DNA from: CAZLHO01 sp964559455
GTDB lineage: Bacteria; Krumholzibacteriota; Krumholzibacteriia; LZORAL124-64-63
Direction: 5' to 3'
Length of the DNA: 53,682 bases
NCBI GenBank assembly: GCA_964559455.1
Contig: CAZLHO010000015.1
Span: 1-53,682 of the forward strand
In this document: positions 8,336 through 21,213 of the stretch, one piece after another
How the letters are laid out: each line of letters opens with the position of its first letter
How positions within the stretch are numbered: the first letter of the stretch is position 1
Notes under the pieces: generated by a model
Told to the model about the DNA's origin: nothing
Database searches by the model: none
The model's input: the letters and a program-made list of their open reading frames with translations, nothing else
Position numbers and translations under genes: made by a program

Positions 8336-9004
8336 ATGAGGAAGATGCTCTTCGCCCTGGTCCTGGTCGCGCTGAGCGGCTCCGTCGCCCAGGCCCAGAA
8401 GCCGGTCTACTGGATGACGCCGAGCTTCGGCCTGAACACCTACGCCATGGACGACGTCAACACCGAGATCCGCTTCCTCGACGACGCGCTGCCGGGAAGC
8501 ATGGACGAGATCGAATCGGGGTGGAGCTACGGCGTCGCCTTCGGGGTGGACCTGCCCTCGCGGCTCAGCTTGGCCGTCGGCTACGAGCGGTTCTTCGCAT
8601 CGACCGACTACGGCGATCCCTCGGGCAGCCTGGACTACGATTTCGCCGCCAACGTCCTCAAGGGCTCGCTGCTGTACCGGCTCTCTCCTCCCGGGCTCAG
8701 GGAGTTCGCGGTCGGATTCTCCTTCGGCATGATCTCCTCGGCCGGCGAGGTCGCGATCGTCGACTTCGAAGAGGGGGCGTTCAAGGGCGACGTCGAGGGG
8801 TCCTCGCCGCTGCTGGAGGGCTTCCTGGCGGGTGATTTCCGGCTGACGCCCAAGGTGGCCCTGGCCGGCACGGTCGGCTACCGGATCGCCGAGGTCGACG
8901 AGATCGAGATCGAGGGGATCCCCGTCACCATGCCCGACGGCTCGGACTACACGGTGGACTACGGCGGCCTGCTGCTGCGGGTCGGCCTCAAGATCTGGCT
9001 CTGA
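8336..9004 (+). CDS. Outer-membrane beta-barrel protein
   Basis: A 222-residue exported protein with a classic signal peptide (M-R-K-M-L-F-A-L-V-L-V-A-L-S-G-S-V-A-Q-A-Q). The mature part has alternating hydrophobic/aromatic strands, for example W-S-Y-G-V-A-F-G-V, L-S-L-A-V-G-Y-E-R-F-F and A-V-G-F-S-F-G-M-I. It ends in a strand closing with L-R-V-G-L-K-I-W-L; a C-terminal aromatic/hydrophobic residue is typical of Bam-dependent barrels. The size fits an 8-stranded OmpA/OmpW-like barrel. The specific function is not recognisable. AAGGGAG lies 7 bases before ATG 8336. A bidirectional terminator follows. Confidence 0.75.
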   Translation: MRKMLFALVLVALSGSVAQAQKPVYWMTPSFGLNTYAMDDVNTEIRFLDDALPGSMDEIESGWSYGVAFGVDLPSRLSLAVGYERFFASTDYGDPSGSLDYDFAANVLKGSLLYRLSPPGLREFAVGFSFGMISSAGEVAIVDFEEGAFKGDVEGSSPLLEGFLAGDFRLTPKVALAGTVGYRIAEVDEIEIEGIPVTMPDGSDYTVDYGGLLLRVGLKIWL

Positions 9005-9030
9005 GTTTCCGCCGCCGCCGCATATGAAAC

Positions 9031-9057
9031 GAGCCCCCCGCGTCGCGCGGGGGGCTC
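9031..9057. terminator. Bidirectional intrinsic terminator
   Basis: A perfect 12-bp stem, GAGCCCCCCGCG (9031-9042) with CGCGGGGGGCTC (9046-9057), closes on a TCG loop. It sits between the convergent barrel gene and the transketolase-like gene. On the minus strand it is followed by GTTTC, so it may stop transcripts from both sides. Confidence 0.7.
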
Positions 9058-9090
9058 GCTCGTCGTTGGGATCGGCGGTCTGCGCAGGGA

Positions 9091-11439
9091 TCAGACCTTC
9101 AACGCGCCGCCGACCATCTCCTGCAGCCTGGCCAGCCGCTTCTCGAAGTCCTGCGCGAAGCGGATCACGCCGGCGGCCACGCCGGCCGGGTCGATCCCCG
9201 CCTCCTCGCAGACCTCGTCGACGGCGCCGCCGCCGCGCCAGCGGTCGTCGGCGTCGCTGCTCAGGGCGTACTCGTCGGCCAGGGGATTGAAGATCCAGTC
9301 GTGCATGGTGCGCCGGGCGCGGTTGGTCAGGAAGGTGCTGTTGGCCATGTCGCCCTTGGTGATCACCGTCTCGCGGTAGGCTTCCGGCTGCAGCGCGAAG
9401 AGCTGCGGGCTGGGGCAGGCCACCAGCTTCACGTTGACGCCGGCGGCGTCGATCGCGGGCAGGGCGCGGATCAGGTTGTAGGTGGACATCGTGCCCTGGA
9501 CGAAGAGGCAGCCCTGGCGCGGCGCGCCCTCGCGGTAATCGCGCAGCACGTAGGCGCCGCGCGAGGCCTCGAAGTGCGACGCCAGGCCCAGCGCCTCGCG
9601 GTCGGGGATCTCGACGGCCGGCCGCGTCAGGTGCAGGGCGACGATCGGGGCGTCGGTCTTCAGGGCCGCCGCCAGCATCACCGGCACCTCGTTGTACTCC
9701 CATGGGTGGATGTCGATCACCTGGCCGTCGGGAAAGAGCTGCGTCACTCCCGGCGAGAAGATGCCGAAGTGGGTGCGGCTGTCCTCGGCCGTCTCGGGAC
9801 CGGAATGCCCGGCCACCCAGACCACCTTGCCCAGCTTGAACTCCGTATCCTGCGCCAGCTGGCTGTACAGGCGCATGGCGCCGTACTTCAGGTACGAGAA
9901 CGAGCCGTAGGTGGAGCAGGCCGTGTAGAAGCCGTTGAAGTCCTTCTCGGGATCGGGCGCCATGTTCACGCTGGCCGCGCCCACGCAGAGCCCGGCGTTC
10001 GTGAACTCGGTGATCTCCTGGGGCAGGATCACGCCCTCGGGGGCCTTCTCGCGCTCGTACCAGCCCCAGCCGGGAAGGTCGTCGAAGTCCTTGCCGAAGC
10101 CCGAGATGTTCGTGGAGTCGGCCAGGTCGGCAGAGCAGACCAGGAAGAGCGGGCGGCCGTACTTCTCGCGCGCGTAGGCGTTGATCCACGATCCCCAGCG
10201 CGCGAGGCCGGCGCGGTTGGGCTTCTTCTCGCCCGGCTTGGCCCACATGCCCGGGGGATAGGCCGCGACGTCCAGCAGGGCGGGATCGTGCAGGGGGTTC
10301 GCCGTTTCGGGGATGCGGAAGGACGCGATCTCCTCGGGCACGCTGTCGCCCAGCTCGACCAGGCGGTCGGCCAGGTAGGCCACGGTCTCCTCGTCGTTGC
10401 GCAGCACGTCCAGCGCGGTGTTGAGGTGGGCCGCCGCCTGCTCGCGCCGAGCCTCCAGCGTCTCGGGCGCTCCGCCGCCGAAGCCTTCCCATTCGACGCC
10501 GTACTTGTCGGCGAAGTCCCGGCGGCAGGTCCAATAGCCTTCGGCGTTCATGCCGTGGGGCGCGCCGTGGCTCTTGTTGTCGTACTTGTGGTAGCCGCGG
10601 CCCTTGCGCGTCTTGCCGAACATCATGCCCGGACGCAGGGCGGGGTTGTCGCCGTGCACCATGTCGAGGACGGCGCTGGTGACGTCGTTCCAGTCGCTGC
10701 CGTCGGCGGCCTCGTGCACGTGGAAGCCGTAGCTCGAGAACCAGTCGCGCGGCGTGCCGTGGACGACGCTGCTCACCGACTGGTCGTCGATGCCGTAGTC
10801 GTTCCAGTCGAGCAGGAAGAAGAGGTTGTCCAGGCCCAGGCCGTAGGCGCTGTTCTTGGTCTCGTGCCAGCAGCCGGCGGTGTGGCCGCCCTCGCCCTCG
10901 ATGCCGAAGACCTTCACCTCGCCGCAGCCGGCGCGTTTCAGGGCCAGGGCCTCGCCGACGCAGGGCGGCGCGCCGTGGCCGCTGGGACCGGTGTTGAACT
11001 TCACGAAGAGGTTCTTGCCCGCCATCTCGACGTGGCCGGGCAGTCCGCCGCGGTTGCGCAGGGTCAGCAGGTCCTCCCAGGTCAGGGTGCGCTCGGGGCC
11101 GCCCTTGACCAGGTACTTCGGGTCGCCGGTCTTGGCGTGCATCACCCGCAGCGACTCGTTGAAGACGGCGAGCATGGCGTAGACCAGGGGCGCGGTATGC
11201 CCCGCCACCAGCACGAAACGGTCGCCGAAGCGCTTGCCGGGATCGCGGATGTCCCAGCGCATGGCCCCGCCCAGCAGCAGCGAGGTCAGCATGTGGTTCT
11301 TGGAGCGGCTGCCGCCCGGGTGCCCGCTCTGGCGGTGGTTGAGCATGATGTCGATCTGCTGGTCGATCACGTCCTTGATCAGTTCCCAGCGGGCGAAGTT
11401 GGCGGACTGGGCCTGGAACAGGTCGTCGGCGTGGGACAC
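9091..11439 (-). CDS. Transketolase-like thiamine-diphosphate enzyme (divergent, 782 aa)
   Basis: A large TPP enzyme with transketolase domain order. The N-terminal pyrophosphate domain carries S-G-H-P-G-G-S and a G-E-G variant of the GDG...N motif (G182-E-G184, Asn213 in L-L-D-W-N-D-Y). The Pyr domain has S-A-D-L-A-D-S-T-N-I-S-G-F, and a C-terminal domain follows. At 782 residues it is about 120 longer than typical TktA (~660), and the motif details differ, so it belongs to a divergent group. It may move two-carbon units between sugar phosphates, but another ketol donor is possible. Start: GTG 11439 has AAGGAG 7 bases upstream; the frame stays open further but without a site. It is transcribed convergently to the barrel gene. 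Confidence 0.8.
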   Translation of the reverse strand: MSHADDLFQAQSANFARWELIKDVIDQQIDIMLNHRQSGHPGGSRSKNHMLTSLLLGGAMRWDIRDPGKRFGDRFVLVAGHTAPLVYAMLAVFNESLRVMHAKTGDPKYLVKGGPERTLTWEDLLTLRNRGGLPGHVEMAGKNLFVKFNTGPSGHGAPPCVGEALALKRAGCGEVKVFGIEGEGGHTAGCWHETKNSAYGLGLDNLFFLLDWNDYGIDDQSVSSVVHGTPRDWFSSYGFHVHEAADGSDWNDVTSAVLDMVHGDNPALRPGMMFGKTRKGRGYHKYDNKSHGAPHGMNAEGYWTCRRDFADKYGVEWEGFGGGAPETLEARREQAAAHLNTALDVLRNDEETVAYLADRLVELGDSVPEEIASFRIPETANPLHDPALLDVAAYPPGMWAKPGEKKPNRAGLARWGSWINAYAREKYGRPLFLVCSADLADSTNISGFGKDFDDLPGWGWYEREKAPEGVILPQEITEFTNAGLCVGAASVNMAPDPEKDFNGFYTACSTYGSFSYLKYGAMRLYSQLAQDTEFKLGKVVWVAGHSGPETAEDSRTHFGIFSPGVTQLFPDGQVIDIHPWEYNEVPVMLAAALKTDAPIVALHLTRPAVEIPDREALGLASHFEASRGAYVLRDYREGAPRQGCLFVQGTMSTYNLIRALPAIDAAGVNVKLVACPSPQLFALQPEAYRETVITKGDMANSTFLTNRARRTMHDWIFNPLADEYALSSDADDRWRGGGAVDEVCEEAGIDPAGVAAGVIRFAQDFEKRLARLQEMVGGALKV

Positions 11440-11536
11440 GGCCGTTCTCCTTCCGGAACTGGTCGACGGGTCGGCGGGGCGATGCGGAATCACGCTTGGT
11501 CGGACCGGCCAATTGTGTCGCCCGGCCCGGGGGGAA

Positions 11537-12127
11537 TCAAGGAAAAGCGAGGGCGCGGCCCAGGTGGTAGCACTGCAGGATGGCCGCGGCGGCCCGGGCG
11601 TCGTCCACGGCCCGGTGCATGGCCAGATCCAGGTCGATGCTCATCTTCTCGAGGATCGACTCCAGGCGCAGACCCGAGGTGCGGAAGTGGTTCTGGGCCA
11701 GCCAGGCCGTGGCCACCGCCCGGATGTCGAAGGCGCCGCCGGCGATGTGGGCCGCGAAGTCCAGCCCGTGGGCGTCGCATTCCCGGCGCAGCAGGGGGAT
11801 GTCGTAGTAGACGCCGAAGGCCGCGATCATCGCCTTGTTGCGGGGCCCGTACCAGTCCAGGAAACGCCCGCCCACCGCGGCGAAAACGTCCTTGCCCGCG
11901 ACCTGGGCCGCGGTGATCCCGGTCAGCCGCGAGATGAAGGGTGTGATCGGGAATTCCAGGGGACGGACCAGTTCGGAGAAGCTGTCGACCTCGGCCAGGG
12001 TCTTCCCGTCCAGGCGAACGGCGCCGATCTCGATGATGTTGCTGCGCTCGATGGTGTTGCGGCCCTCGTCCTCGGGAGGGCAGGTGGCCTCGAGGTCCAG
12101 GATCACGATGTCGGTGCTGTAGCGCAT
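11537..12127 (-). CDS. DEDDh 3'-5' exonuclease (DnaQ/RNase T-like)
   Basis: A 196-residue single-domain exonuclease. ExoI motif: D11-L-E13-A-T. ExoII region: around F-G-V-Y-Y-D. ExoIII motif: H-R-A-V-D-D-A-R-A, giving the DEDDh metal-binding set. The fold matches the ERI-1/KapD-like group (I-V-I-L-D-L-E-A-T-C) rather than the full PolC or DnaQ subunit, so trimming of RNA or short DNA is as plausible as proofreading. GGGAG precedes ATG 12127. It lies upstream of the transketolase-like gene on the same strand, about 97 bp away, with no obvious terminator between them. Confidence 0.88.
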   Translation of the reverse strand: MRYSTDIVILDLEATCPPEDEGRNTIERSNIIEIGAVRLDGKTLAEVDSFSELVRPLEFPITPFISRLTGITAAQVAGKDVFAAVGGRFLDWYGPRNKAMIAAFGVYYDIPLLRRECDAHGLDFAAHIAGGAFDIRAVATAWLAQNHFRTSGLRLESILEKMSIDLDLAMHRAVDDARAAAAILQCYHLGRALAFP

Positions 12128-12193
12128 GGATACTCCCGGGTTTGCGTCGTCGGGTCAAACTAGCACGGGCCGCGGGTCCGTGGCGAGGGGAAC

Positions 12194-12230
12194 CAATTCA
12201 TAGTTGTTTGCTATAACTTATTCGATGGAC
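12194..12230 (+). promoter_or_regulatory. AT-rich putative promoter/operator of the metal-efflux operon
   Basis: A sharply AT-rich block within very G+C-rich sequence, with TATAAC at 12212-12217 and half-palindromic ATAGTT (12200-12205) / ATAACT (12213-12218). No convincing -35 is seen. It lies about 70 bases upstream of the first gene of the RND operon and is the only plausible control region for it. Confidence 0.3.
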
Positions 12231-12289
12231 AGTGGCTGGCGTCGCCCCGGGGCCGGCGGTTTCATGTCATGATGAAGAGGTTCGAGGTC

Positions 12290-13684
12290 ATGTCCTTCCT
12301 GTTCCCGAAATCCGGGATCGTCGCGGGGCTGTTGCTGGCGGGCGCGCTCGCATGCCTGCTCCCGAGACCGACCGCGGCCGCAGAGGGCTCGCCGCCGCTC
12401 CCCCTGGCGGCGGCGCACGCCGATCTGGACCTGGCGCCCTGGCCCGGGGGAGACCTGCATCCGGACGCCGGCCTCGCGACCCTGCAGTCCTACGCCCTGG
12501 CCCGCAACGCCGGCGTGGCCGCCGCGGTCGATCGCTGGCGTGCCGCCGCCGCCGCCCGCGACGCCGCCGGCGCCCTGCCCGACCCGAGGCTGGGCCTGGG
12601 GCTGATGATCGAACCGGTCGAGACGCGCCTGGGACCCCAGCGCCGGGTGTGGAGCCTGGCCCAGACCGTGCCCTGGTTCGGCACCCTGGGTCTGCGCCGC
12701 GCCGCCGCGGTCGGCCGCACCGCCGCCGCCGCCGCCGAAGTGCGCGCCGAGGCCCTGGCCGTGTCGGCCCGGGTGGTGCGGGCCTGGTCCGAACTGGCCT
12801 GGGTGGGGCGCGCCCTGGCCGTCGTCGAAGAGCATCGCGACGTGCAGGCCCGCGCCGAGCAGGCGGCCCGCGCCCGCTACGCCGCCGGCGAGGGCGCCTA
12901 CGCCGACGTGCTGCGCGCGCAGGTCGAGCTGGCGCGCCTGGAAGACCGCCTGGTCTCGTTGCGCGACCGCCGCCGGCCCCTGGCCGCCGCGCTGAACGCC
13001 GCGCTGGGCCGCGATCCGGACGCCCCGCTGCCGGCGCCCGACGCGTTGTCCGAACCGCAGCCCCTGCCCGGCGAGGACCGGCTGCAGGCGCTGCTCAGGG
13101 AGCGCAACCCGGCCCTGGCCGCGGTGCGCGCCCGCGAATCCTCCCTGGCTTCCGCCGAGGGCCTGGCCCGCAAGGGCGGCTGGCCCGACCTGACCCTGGG
13201 CCTGGACTACATCGAGACCGGAACCAACGGCTCGGGCATGCCGGGCGAGGGCAGCGATCCCGTGATCGCCCGGCTGTCGCTCTCGCTGCCGCTGTGGCGA
13301 GGCTCCGTGGCCGCCGCCAGGCGCGAGGCCGCCGCCCGCCACCGCGCCCAGGTCTCGGCCGTGACCGACCTCGGCCGCGATCTGGCGTCACGGCTGGCCG
13401 ATGCGCTCTTCCGCCGCCGCGACGCGGAGCGCCGCCTGGCGCTGCACGACCGGACGCTGCTGCCGCGATCGCGCGAGATCCTGACCGTGCTCGAGGCCTC
13501 CTACGCCGCGGGCGGCGCCGGCTATCTGGACCTCGTCGACGCCCAGCGGACCCTGCTGGCCTTCGAGCTGGAGCGCGCCCGCGCGGCGGCCGACCTGGCC
13601 GCCCTGGACGCCGAGCTCCAGGAGCTGCTCGGCGGCCGGATCCCGGCCGCGGAATCCATCGCCGGCGAGGAGGAGACCCCTTGA
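12290..13684 (+). CDS. TolC-family outer-membrane channel of a CusCBA/CzcCBA metal-efflux system
   Basis: The product is an outer membrane efflux protein of about 464 residues. It has an N-terminal signal sequence (G-I-V-A-G-L-L-L-A-G-A-L-A-C-L-L) and two OEP repeats. Helical segments rich in A/R/E (R-W-R-A-A-A-A-A-R-D-A-A-G-A-L-P-D-P-R-L, and A-R-A-R-Y-A-A-G-E-G-A-Y-A-D-V-L-R-A) are typical of CusC/CzcC. In-frame ATGs also exist at 12269 and 12272, but AAGAGG at 12275-12280 is well placed for 12290. It forms the outer-membrane duct for the adaptor and pump encoded immediately downstream; its stop overlaps the next start (TTGA). Confidence 0.85.
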   Translation: MSFLFPKSGIVAGLLLAGALACLLPRPTAAAEGSPPLPLAAAHADLDLAPWPGGDLHPDAGLATLQSYALARNAGVAAAVDRWRAAAAARDAAGALPDPRLGLGLMIEPVETRLGPQRRVWSLAQTVPWFGTLGLRRAAAVGRTAAAAAEVRAEALAVSARVVRAWSELAWVGRALAVVEEHRDVQARAEQAARARYAAGEGAYADVLRAQVELARLEDRLVSLRDRRRPLAAALNAALGRDPDAPLPAPDALSEPQPLPGEDRLQALLRERNPALAAVRARESSLASAEGLARKGGWPDLTLGLDYIETGTNGSGMPGEGSDPVIARLSLSLPLWRGSVAAARREAAARHRAQVSAVTDLGRDLASRLADALFRRRDAERRLALHDRTLLPRSREILTVLEASYAAGGAGYLDLVDAQRTLLAFELERARAAADLAALDAELQELLGGRIPAAESIAGEEETP

Positions 13685-15497
13685 GCTCACCGGACCGCTC
13701 CCTGTTCCTGCGCCGCCGCCTGCCCTGGCTGGCGGTCGTCGCGCTCGCCTTCGCCGCCGGACTCCTGCTCCGCGGTCCCGACACGGAATCACCCGGGGAC
13801 GCCGCGACCGAGGCTGCGACCGTCTGGACCTGCGCGATGCATCCCCAGATCCAGTTGCCGGAGCCGGGCCAGTGCCCCATCTGCTTCATGGACCTGATCC
13901 CGGTCGGCGGCGGGGTCGACGACGGCGATCCGCGATCCCTGGCGCTGAGCGAGACCGCCGTCGCCCTGGCCGAGATCGTCACCGCGCCGGTCGAGCGCGG
14001 CTTCGCCGCCCGCCGGCTGCGCCTGGTGGGCCGCGTGGTCGCCGAGGAGAGCCGCACGCGCACGATCACGGCCCGCTATCGGGGGCGCATCGACACGCTC
14101 TTCGTGGCCGACACCGGGACCCTGGTGCGTTCCGGCCAGAAACTGGCCTCGGTCTACAGCCCCGAACTCTACGCCGCCCAGGTCGAGCTGCGCTCGGCCC
14201 TGGGCGCCGCGCGGCAGGGCGATTCCGCCGCCGCGGCGAACCTGGCCGCGGCCCGTCAGCGGCTGGGCGGCTGGGGCCTGACCTCCGACCAGATCGCGGA
14301 CCTGGAGTCCGCGCCGGCTCCCCGCGAACACCTGACCCTGACCGCGCCCGCCGGCGGGGTCGTGCTCTCGCGCGACGTGCAGGAAGGCGACTACGTCGCC
14401 ACCGGGACGCGCCTTTTCGTCGTGGCCGACCTCGCCCGCGTCCGGGTCGAGCTCGAGGCCTACGAGTCCGACCTGCCCTGGCTGCGCGCCGGGCAGACGG
14501 CCGATTTCCAGGTGGCCGCGCTGCCCGGGCGGGAATTCCGGGGCGAGGTCGTCTTCATCGATCCCGTGCTCGACGCCCGCACCCGCACGGCCGGCGTGCG
14601 CCTGACGGTCGACAACCCGGACGGCCGGCTGCGGCCGGGCTTCTTCGTCCGCGCCTCGGTCTCGGCGGTGCTGGACGCCGACGGGCGGCCCGTCGGCGCC
14701 GAAGGCGGGGCCGAGCCGCCGCTGATCGTGCCCGCCACCGCGCCCCTGATCACCGGCGCCCGGTCCCTGGTCTACGTGCGCGATCCCGACAGCGCCACGC
14801 CCCGTTTCCGGGGTCGCGAGGTCGTGCTGGGCCCGCGCGCCGGCGACCACTACCTCGTGGTGTCCGGGCTGAGCGAGGGCGAGCGCGTGGTCGTCAACGG
14901 GGCCTTCAAGATCGACAGCGCCCTGCAGATCCAGGCGCGCCCCAGCATGATGAGCCCGCCGACCGCCGCCCCTGCTATCGAGGAGGCGGCGCCCGCGGCG
15001 GCCACGGCCGGGCCCTTCGCGACCCCGGCCGGGTTCCGCGCCGGACTGGGCTCCCTGCTGGCCGGCTATTACGAGCTGCAGGCCGCCCTGGCCTCCGACG
15101 ACGCCACGGCCGCCCGCGACGCGGCCCGGGCCGCGCTGGCCGCCCTGGGCGCGGTCCCGACCGCGGCTCTCGACGAGGCGGCGCTCGCGGCCTGGAGCGT
15201 CGATCAACACCATCTGACCGGGGCGCTGAAGGCGATGGGCGAGGCCCGGGACATCGCGGCCCTGCGCGCGCCGCTGGCCCCGCTGTCGGACCGGCTGTGG
15301 GCCGCGCTCAACCGTTACGGCTACGCCGAGCAAATGCCCGTGCGCCGCTTCCACTGCCCGATGGCGGGGGAGGGCGGCGCCAACTGGCTGCAGGCCGGCG
15401 CCGAAACCGCCAACCCCTACTACGGGGCCGCCATGCCGGGCTGCGGCAGCCAGACCGACCTTCTGGCCGGGGGCGGACCCGCGGCGGAGGGCCCGTG

Positions 15498-15498
<1 letters not shown>
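13681..15498 (+). CDS. CusB-like RND periplasmic adaptor with heavy-metal-binding and C-terminal metal domains
   Basis: The 605-residue adaptor has an N-terminal membrane anchor (L-A-V-V-A-L-A-F-A-A-G-L-L). Next comes the heavy-metal-binding domain W-T-C-A-M-H-P...C-P-I-C-F-M-D-L-I-P, whose Cys/His/Met ligands are typical of copper/silver adaptors. Barrel-sandwich and beta-barrel domains follow. The C-terminus carries a DUF3347-like helical region and a second Cys/Met segment (H-C-P-M-A-G...N-P-Y-Y-G-A-A-M-P-G-C-G). Start: TTG 13681, overlapping the previous stop as TTGA and preceded by GAGGAGGAG; no ATG or GTG fits better. It delivers periplasmic metal to the pump. Cu(I)/Ag(I) is favoured by the Met/Cys content but not proven. 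Confidence 0.88.
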
Positions 15499-19049
<3,551 letters not shown>

Positions 19050-19116
19050 CCCCGCCGCGCTGGCTCCTGCCGGCCGCCCGTGCTAGGCTGGACCGGCGCC
19101 CGGACGCGCCGGGCGG

Positions 19117-19144
19117 TTGACGGCCGGTCACGAAGGGTTAGTGT
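19117..19144 (+). promoter_or_regulatory. Possible promoter of the ABC exporter gene
   Basis: TTGACG (19117-19122), a 16-base spacer, then TAGTGT (19139-19144). The -35 is good and the -10 weak. It lies 8 bases from ATG 19152, so transcripts would be nearly leaderless. An alternative TGC-TAGGCT extended -10 lies at 19081-19089. Confidence 0.3.
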
Positions 19145-19151
19145 TCCGTCC

Positions 19152-21110
19152 ATGAAGACCTATCTGCGCGTCCTGCGCTACCTGAAGCCCTACCTGCCGC
19201 AGGTCGGCCTGTCGATGCTGTTCATGGTGGTCTTCTCGCTGCTGAACAGCTTCGGCATCGTGATGATCGGCCCCTTCCTGGACGCTCTCTTCGCGCCCGA
19301 GCCCGTCGCCGTCGAGGCCGCGGCCCCCGACCGCGACAGTCGGCTCGTCCTGCCCGGCGCTTCGGCCCCGGCCGTGGACGACGCGGCCGCCCGGTCCGCG
19401 CCCGCCGGCGAAGCGGTCGTCGAGGGGCCCGGCGGCGCCCGCGAACGCGTGCTGGGCCTGCGCGAGAGCTTCTCGCTGGACGGCCTCCGCGACCGTCTCT
19501 ACGCGAAGCTGAAGGGCTTCCTGATGAGCGACAGCAAGCGGGACTCGCTGTGGCGGATCGTGGTCATCTCGTTCTTCCTCTTCATGATCAAGAACCTGTC
19601 GGGCTACCTGCAGACCATCTTCACCGACTACGTGCAGCACAGCTTCATCCGGGACCTGCGCAACCAGCTCTTCGACCGCTACATGGCCCTGCCGCTGTCC
19701 TTCCACACCCGGCAACGCGCGGGCGAGCTGATCAGCCGCGCCACCAACGACGTGCTGGTGGTGAACCGCTCGGTGAACATGAGCTTCACGAACCTGGCGC
19801 GCGACCCGATCACGATCGTCGCCTTCCTGGGCCTGGCTCTGCTGCTGAGCTGGCGCCTGACGCTGATCGGGCTGGTGGTGCTGCCGCTGAGCATGGCGAT
19901 CATCGTCCAGATCGGGCGCAAGCTGCGCAAGTACAGCCACCGGCAGCAGGAGAAGATGGCCAACCTGACCAGCATCCTGCAGGAGACGATCTCCGGCGTG
20001 CGCGTGGTCAAGGCCTTCGCCATGGAGCGCTACGAGACGGCGCGCTTCCGCGAGGAGTCGCAGCGGCTGTTCAGGGCCGTCTTCAAGATGGCCTGGATGG
20101 AGCGGCTGTCGTCGCCGCTGACCGAGCAGCTCTCGATCCTGGTCGGGCTCTTCATCCTGTGGTACGGCGGCAACCAGGTGCTGGCCGGCGGCCAGCTGCC
20201 GCCCAGCCTCTTCATCCTCTTCCTCTTCTGCATCTTCTCGCTGGGGCGGCCGATCAAGGCGCTGTCGCAGGTCAACAACGGCATCCAGGAGGGCATGGCC
20301 GCCGCCGAGCGCATCTTCGCGGTGCTGGACCATCCCGAGGAGGTGCCCGAGGCGCCCGACGCCCCCGACCTGGAGGACGTGCGCGGCGCGATCGAGCTGC
20401 AGGACGTGCACTTCGCCTACCTGGACGGCGAGCCCGTGCTGCAGGGGGTCAGCCTGAAGGCGGCTCCCGGCGAGATGGTGGCCCTGGTCGGGTCCAGCGG
20501 CGCCGGCAAGTCGACGCTGGTCGATCTGATCCCCCGCTTCTACGACCCGCAGCGGGGCAGGGTGCTGGTCGACGGGAGGGACGTGCGCGAGGTGAGCCTG
20601 CAGTCGCTGCGGCGGTCGATGGGCGTCGTCACGCAGGAGGTCATCCTCTTCAACGACACCGTGGGCCGCAACATCGCCTACGGCATGGGCGAGGTGCCCG
20701 CGGAGAGCGTCGAGGCCGCCGCCCGGGCCGCCAACGCCCACGACTTCATCATGCGCCTGCCGCGGGGCTACGACACCATGATCGGGGACCGCGGCGTGCG
20801 CCTCAGCGGCGGCGAGCGCCAGCGGCTGTCGATCGCCAGGGCGATCCTCAAGAATCCGCCGATCCTGATTTTGGACGAGGCCACCAGCGCCCTGGACACC
20901 GAATCCGAGCTGCTGGTCCAGGAGGCCATCGACCGCCTGGTGCGGGACCGGACGACGATCGTCATCGCCCACCGGCTGTCCACGATCCAGAACGTGGACC
21001 GCATCCATGTGATGCAGCGGGGCCGTGTCGTCCAGACCGGCACCCACGCCGAGCTGCTGGCCGCCGGCGGACCCTACAAGATCCTCTACGACCTGCAGTT
21101 CCGGGCCTGA
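19152..21110 (+). CDS. MsbA-like ABC exporter (fused permease and ATPase)
   Basis: A 652-residue half-transporter. An N-terminal six-helix permease domain (residues 1-390) is followed by an ATPase with Walker A G447-S-S-G-A-G-K453-S-T, Q-loop V-T-Q-E, signature L551-S-G-G-E, Walker B I-L-I-L-D-E (571-576) and switch His607. The family exports lipid A-core, lipids or hydrophobic peptides as a homodimer. An unusual low-complexity, Ala/Pro/Asp-rich insert of about 80 residues (46-130) separates TM1 from TM2. The insert would face the periplasm, and it accounts for the excess over the usual ~580 residues. The LPS-type glycosyltransferases elsewhere in the window make lipid A export plausible, but the substrate is inferred. 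Confidence 0.9.
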   Translation: MKTYLRVLRYLKPYLPQVGLSMLFMVVFSLLNSFGIVMIGPFLDALFAPEPVAVEAAAPDRDSRLVLPGASAPAVDDAAARSAPAGEAVVEGPGGARERVLGLRESFSLDGLRDRLYAKLKGFLMSDSKRDSLWRIVVISFFLFMIKNLSGYLQTIFTDYVQHSFIRDLRNQLFDRYMALPLSFHTRQRAGELISRATNDVLVVNRSVNMSFTNLARDPITIVAFLGLALLLSWRLTLIGLVVLPLSMAIIVQIGRKLRKYSHRQQEKMANLTSILQETISGVRVVKAFAMERYETARFREESQRLFRAVFKMAWMERLSSPLTEQLSILVGLFILWYGGNQVLAGGQLPPSLFILFLFCIFSLGRPIKALSQVNNGIQEGMAAAERIFAVLDHPEEVPEAPDAPDLEDVRGAIELQDVHFAYLDGEPVLQGVSLKAAPGEMVALVGSSGAGKSTLVDLIPRFYDPQRGRVLVDGRDVREVSLQSLRRSMGVVTQEVILFNDTVGRNIAYGMGEVPAESVEAAARAANAHDFIMRLPRGYDTMIGDRGVRLSGGERQRLSIARAILKNPPILILDEATSALDTESELLVQEAIDRLVRDRTTIVIAHRLSTIQNVDRIHVMQRGRVVQTGTHAELLAAGGPYKILYDLQFRA

Positions 21111-21139
21111 TTGAATCAGGATGGAAAACTTCCTGTATT
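21111..21139 (+). promoter_or_regulatory. Promoter with overlapping dyad upstream of the acidic exported protein
   Basis: TTGAAT (21111-21116), a 17-base spacer, and TGTATT (21134-21139). The spacer contains an inverted repeat, CAGGA (21117-21121) and TCCTG (21131-21135), suggesting a repressor site within the promoter. It begins directly after the exporter stop codon. Confidence 0.4.
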
Positions 21140-21213
21140 TGATGAAACCCGGGACCGCCGTTTGCGTAGAGCCATGACGCGAACAACCCGCGACCCAGGC
21201 AGGAGGCAACCCC

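Noticed and set aside
6602..11512. 1636-codon open frame on the minus strand covering several genes
   Set aside because: Arises from high G+C content antisense or out of frame to genes with clear motifs (transketolase, barrel, lipoprotein). Its translation is Arg/Gly/Pro-rich with no domain.
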